Positions 32,454 through 34,128 of a DNA stretch of 34,128 bases are shown here, piece after piece. A model generated the notes under the pieces. The model was not told the origin of the DNA. It did no database searches and saw only the letters and a list, made by a program, of their open reading frames with translations. The stretch covers positions 15,657 through 49,784 of the forward strand of contig DEPX01000059.1 in NCBI GenBank assembly GCA_002358975.1, in the 5' to 3' direction. The position numbers were made by a program, and so were the translations under genes. How positions within the stretch are numbered: position 1 is the first letter of the stretch; each line of letters begins with the position of its first letter. The stretch is from Micrococcaceae bacterium UBA3381 (GTDB taxonomy: Bacteria > Actinomycetota > Actinomycetes > Actinomycetales > Micrococcaceae).

Positions 32454-33914
32454 ATGAGTACCGTAGTCGAGTTCACCGCTCCTTGGATAGTTGCTTTTCA
32501 GGATGGTGAACATCGCCTCTTGCGCAATGGGGCGGTCGTTGTGGAAAACGACACCATTGTTCATGTAGGGAAGCCTGGGGAGGTGCATTCAGATCGTACT
32601 GAACCTACAAACAATATAATCGCCCCGGGCTTCATATCCCTCCATACACACATGCATGAGTCTCCCATAGATAAAGGGATCGCTGAGGATACGGATAAAC
32701 GCCAGTTTTGGTCGACGAACCTCATTGAGATCCTCCCACCACGCTCCAAAGCGTTATCGGTAGACGACATGCATGCCTGCACCAGAGTTTCAATTGCAGA
32801 ACACCTACGGACGGGATCCACAACGGTTATGCAGATGGGAGCAGAAAGTAATTATGTAGCACAAATGTGCGAAGAGGTCGGACTTCGTGCCTTCATCGGT
32901 GAATCTTACCGCTCAGGGGAATGGTTTACTCCAAACGGTAGAACCGTCGATTACCGCTGGTTCGATGATGATGGCCGCCAAGCCTTTGAAGATGCACTCG
33001 AATTTGCGCTGCAACGACGCAATGCGTCAGGCAATGCATTAGTGACAGGATTCTTAAATCCTTCACAAGTTGATACATGTTCCGAAGACCTGCTGCAGCG
33101 TACGCGTACCGCAGCAGAAGAGCACGATCTACTGATACAAATCCATGCCGCACAGTCATACTCAGAATTCCACGAGATGACACGTCGACATGGTAAGACC
33201 CCAATCGAATGGCTCAATGACATCGGTTTCTTAAGCGACCGGACACTGATCGGCCATGGTCTCTTCCTTAGCAATACCAGCTGGACCAACTTCTATGGTG
33301 ATGACCTAGGGCTACTTTCCCGCTCAGGGACGACTGTCGTATACAACCCGTGGGTGTTTGCGCGCAACGGCATCATCATGGAGTCGTATGACAGCTACCA
33401 AGACAGGGGGGTCAATGTGTGTCTTGGCACCGATACCACGACTCAGTCGATGCTGCTGTCCATGCGTTGGGCATCCATTATTACTAAGGTCTTCGAGCAC
33501 CGTGCCGATGTTGGCACAGCACGCGACGTTTTTAACGCTGCAACAGTGCGTGCTGCCGATGTACTTAGAAGGCCAGATCTGGGTCGAATCGAAACAGGCG
33601 CGAAAGCCGATCTCGTATTTTGGAATACCGATTCTCTCACGATGCTGCCCGATCGTGACCCGATCCGCACGATTGTGTACTACGCGGAGCACAGCGACAT
33701 TGAGCGTGTCATGGTCGGTGGCCGATTTTCACTCGAAAATGGCTCCATCCGTAGCCTCGACGAGGCTGCAGATCGCCGTACCTTGCAACAGGTTGCGGAA
33801 CGCATGTGGGAAGGATGGCCGAAACACGATTGGTCAAACCGTTCTATGGATGAGCACGTACCACTTAGCTATGCCGCTTTCGAATTACGAGATGATGGAG
33901 GTTCGCTGCGATGA
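32454..33914 (+). CDS. Atz/Trz-type metal-dependent amidohydrolase
   Basis: A 486-residue hydrolase of the amidohydrolase superfamily, acting on C-N (or C-Cl) bonds of cyclic substrates such as purine or triazine-like compounds. The metal site is visible: HTH at 64-66, H231 in IQIHAAQS, H268 in LIGHGLFL and D327 in CLGTDTTT. GAKADLVFW near the C terminus is the usual small beta-domain motif. The ATG at 32454 has AAGGAG nine bases upstream. It overlaps the following TPP-enzyme gene by four bases (ATGA), so the two form an operon. The exact substrate is unknown. Confidence 0.88.
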   Translation: MSTVVEFTAPWIVAFQDGEHRLLRNGAVVVENDTIVHVGKPGEVHSDRTEPTNNIIAPGFISLHTHMHESPIDKGIAEDTDKRQFWSTNLIEILPPRSKALSVDDMHACTRVSIAEHLRTGSTTVMQMGAESNYVAQMCEEVGLRAFIGESYRSGEWFTPNGRTVDYRWFDDDGRQAFEDALEFALQRRNASGNALVTGFLNPSQVDTCSEDLLQRTRTAAEEHDLLIQIHAAQSYSEFHEMTRRHGKTPIEWLNDIGFLSDRTLIGHGLFLSNTSWTNFYGDDLGLLSRSGTTVVYNPWVFARNGIIMESYDSYQDRGVNVCLGTDTTTQSMLLSMRWASIITKVFEHRADVGTARDVFNAATVRAADVLRRPDLGRIETGAKADLVFWNTDSLTMLPDRDPIRTIVYYAEHSDIERVMVGGRFSLENGSIRSLDEAADRRTLQQVAERMWEGWPKHDWSNRSMDEHVPLSYAAFELRDDGGSLR

Positions 33915-34128
33915 GCGTCGTTCTACCTAAGGGGCGTGACCTTCCTCACGGCGGAGACCTCCTTGTGTCCTCACTCATTAATCACGGAGTACGACGTGCA
34001 TTTGGGCTTCCCGGAATCCAGCTTGATCCCCTGTTCGACGCTCTGGCTCGACAAGATGTTATAAACTTCACACCTGCGCGACACGAACAAGCAGTTACCT
34101 ATATGGCAGACGGATTCGCTCGAGCCAC
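33911..34128 (+). CDS. Thiamine-diphosphate-dependent enzyme, N-terminal part (3' end outside window)
   Basis: 72 codons of an open frame reach the window edge. GGDLLVSSLINHGVRRAFGL followed by PGIQLDPLFDAL, and RHEQAVTYMADGFARA, match the N-terminal pyrimidine-binding domain of acetolactate synthase-like enzymes. The glutamate of RHEQ is the one that activates the thiazolium cofactor. The family includes acetolactate synthase, benzoylformate decarboxylase and sulfopyruvate decarboxylase; which one cannot be told here. It starts at ATGA overlapping the amidohydrolase stop. Confidence 0.88.
   Translation, partial: MSVVLPKGRDLPHGGDLLVSSLINHGVRRAFGLPGIQLDPLFDALARQDVINFTPARHEQAVTYMADGFARA

Overview
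The window looks like chromosomal DNA of a moderate-GC actinobacterium, most likely in or near the Micrococcaceae (Yaniella, Enteractinococcus and Auritidibacter are guesses). The support is the order dus - dgt - (sirtuins) - dnaG - tRNA-Asn, actinobacteria-type families (SCO6880, DUF2637, DUF4913, an LLM-class flavin enzyme), GTG starts and many start/stop overlaps. The genus is inference.

Bases 1-11400 are ordinary chromosome: the end of one acyl-CoA synthetase gene, a second complete one, a luciferase-like monooxygenase, the dus-dgt pair, two tandem sirtuins, and dnaG flanked by two lipoprotein genes with nearly the same signal peptide. This part ends with tRNA-Asn(GTT) and its terminator.

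Bases 11400 to about 26530 are an integrated conjugative or plasmid-like element next to the tRNA. It opens with a divergent pair of XRE regulators sharing a control region with repeated GTAGCG/CGCTAC sites. A tightly coupled rightward series follows: a ParB/HTH-like protein with a 28-bp palindrome in its gene, a DUF2637 (SpdB-like) membrane protein, a replication-initiator-like winged-helix protein with three 45-bp-spaced iterons inside its gene, and a sigma-70-region-2-like protein. Next come type IV secretion genes: small membrane proteins, a VirB6/TrbL-like channel protein, an SCO6880-family protein, a VirB4-like ATPase and a VirD4/TraG coupling protein. Last is a chain of small overlapping accessory genes (HNH nuclease, a Cys-rich protein, DUF4913, two unknowns). 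No relaxase and no large integrase is visible, so the element is either cut short or continues outside the window.

Bases 26539 to about 30520 are a mosaic of serine-recombinase genes and fragments. Two intact small resolvases, two recombinase tails and a res-like site surround an ABC-F ribosome-protection-type ATPase gene. That gene has a leader peptide and a hairpin able to mask its ribosome binding site. This looks like a captured antibiotic-resistance cassette.

Bases 30520-34128 start with a gene-poor, decayed stretch, then carry the start of a metabolic cluster: an FCD-domain regulator, a broken MHS-type transporter, an Atz/Trz-type amidohydrolase and, cut by the window edge, a thiamine-diphosphate enzyme.
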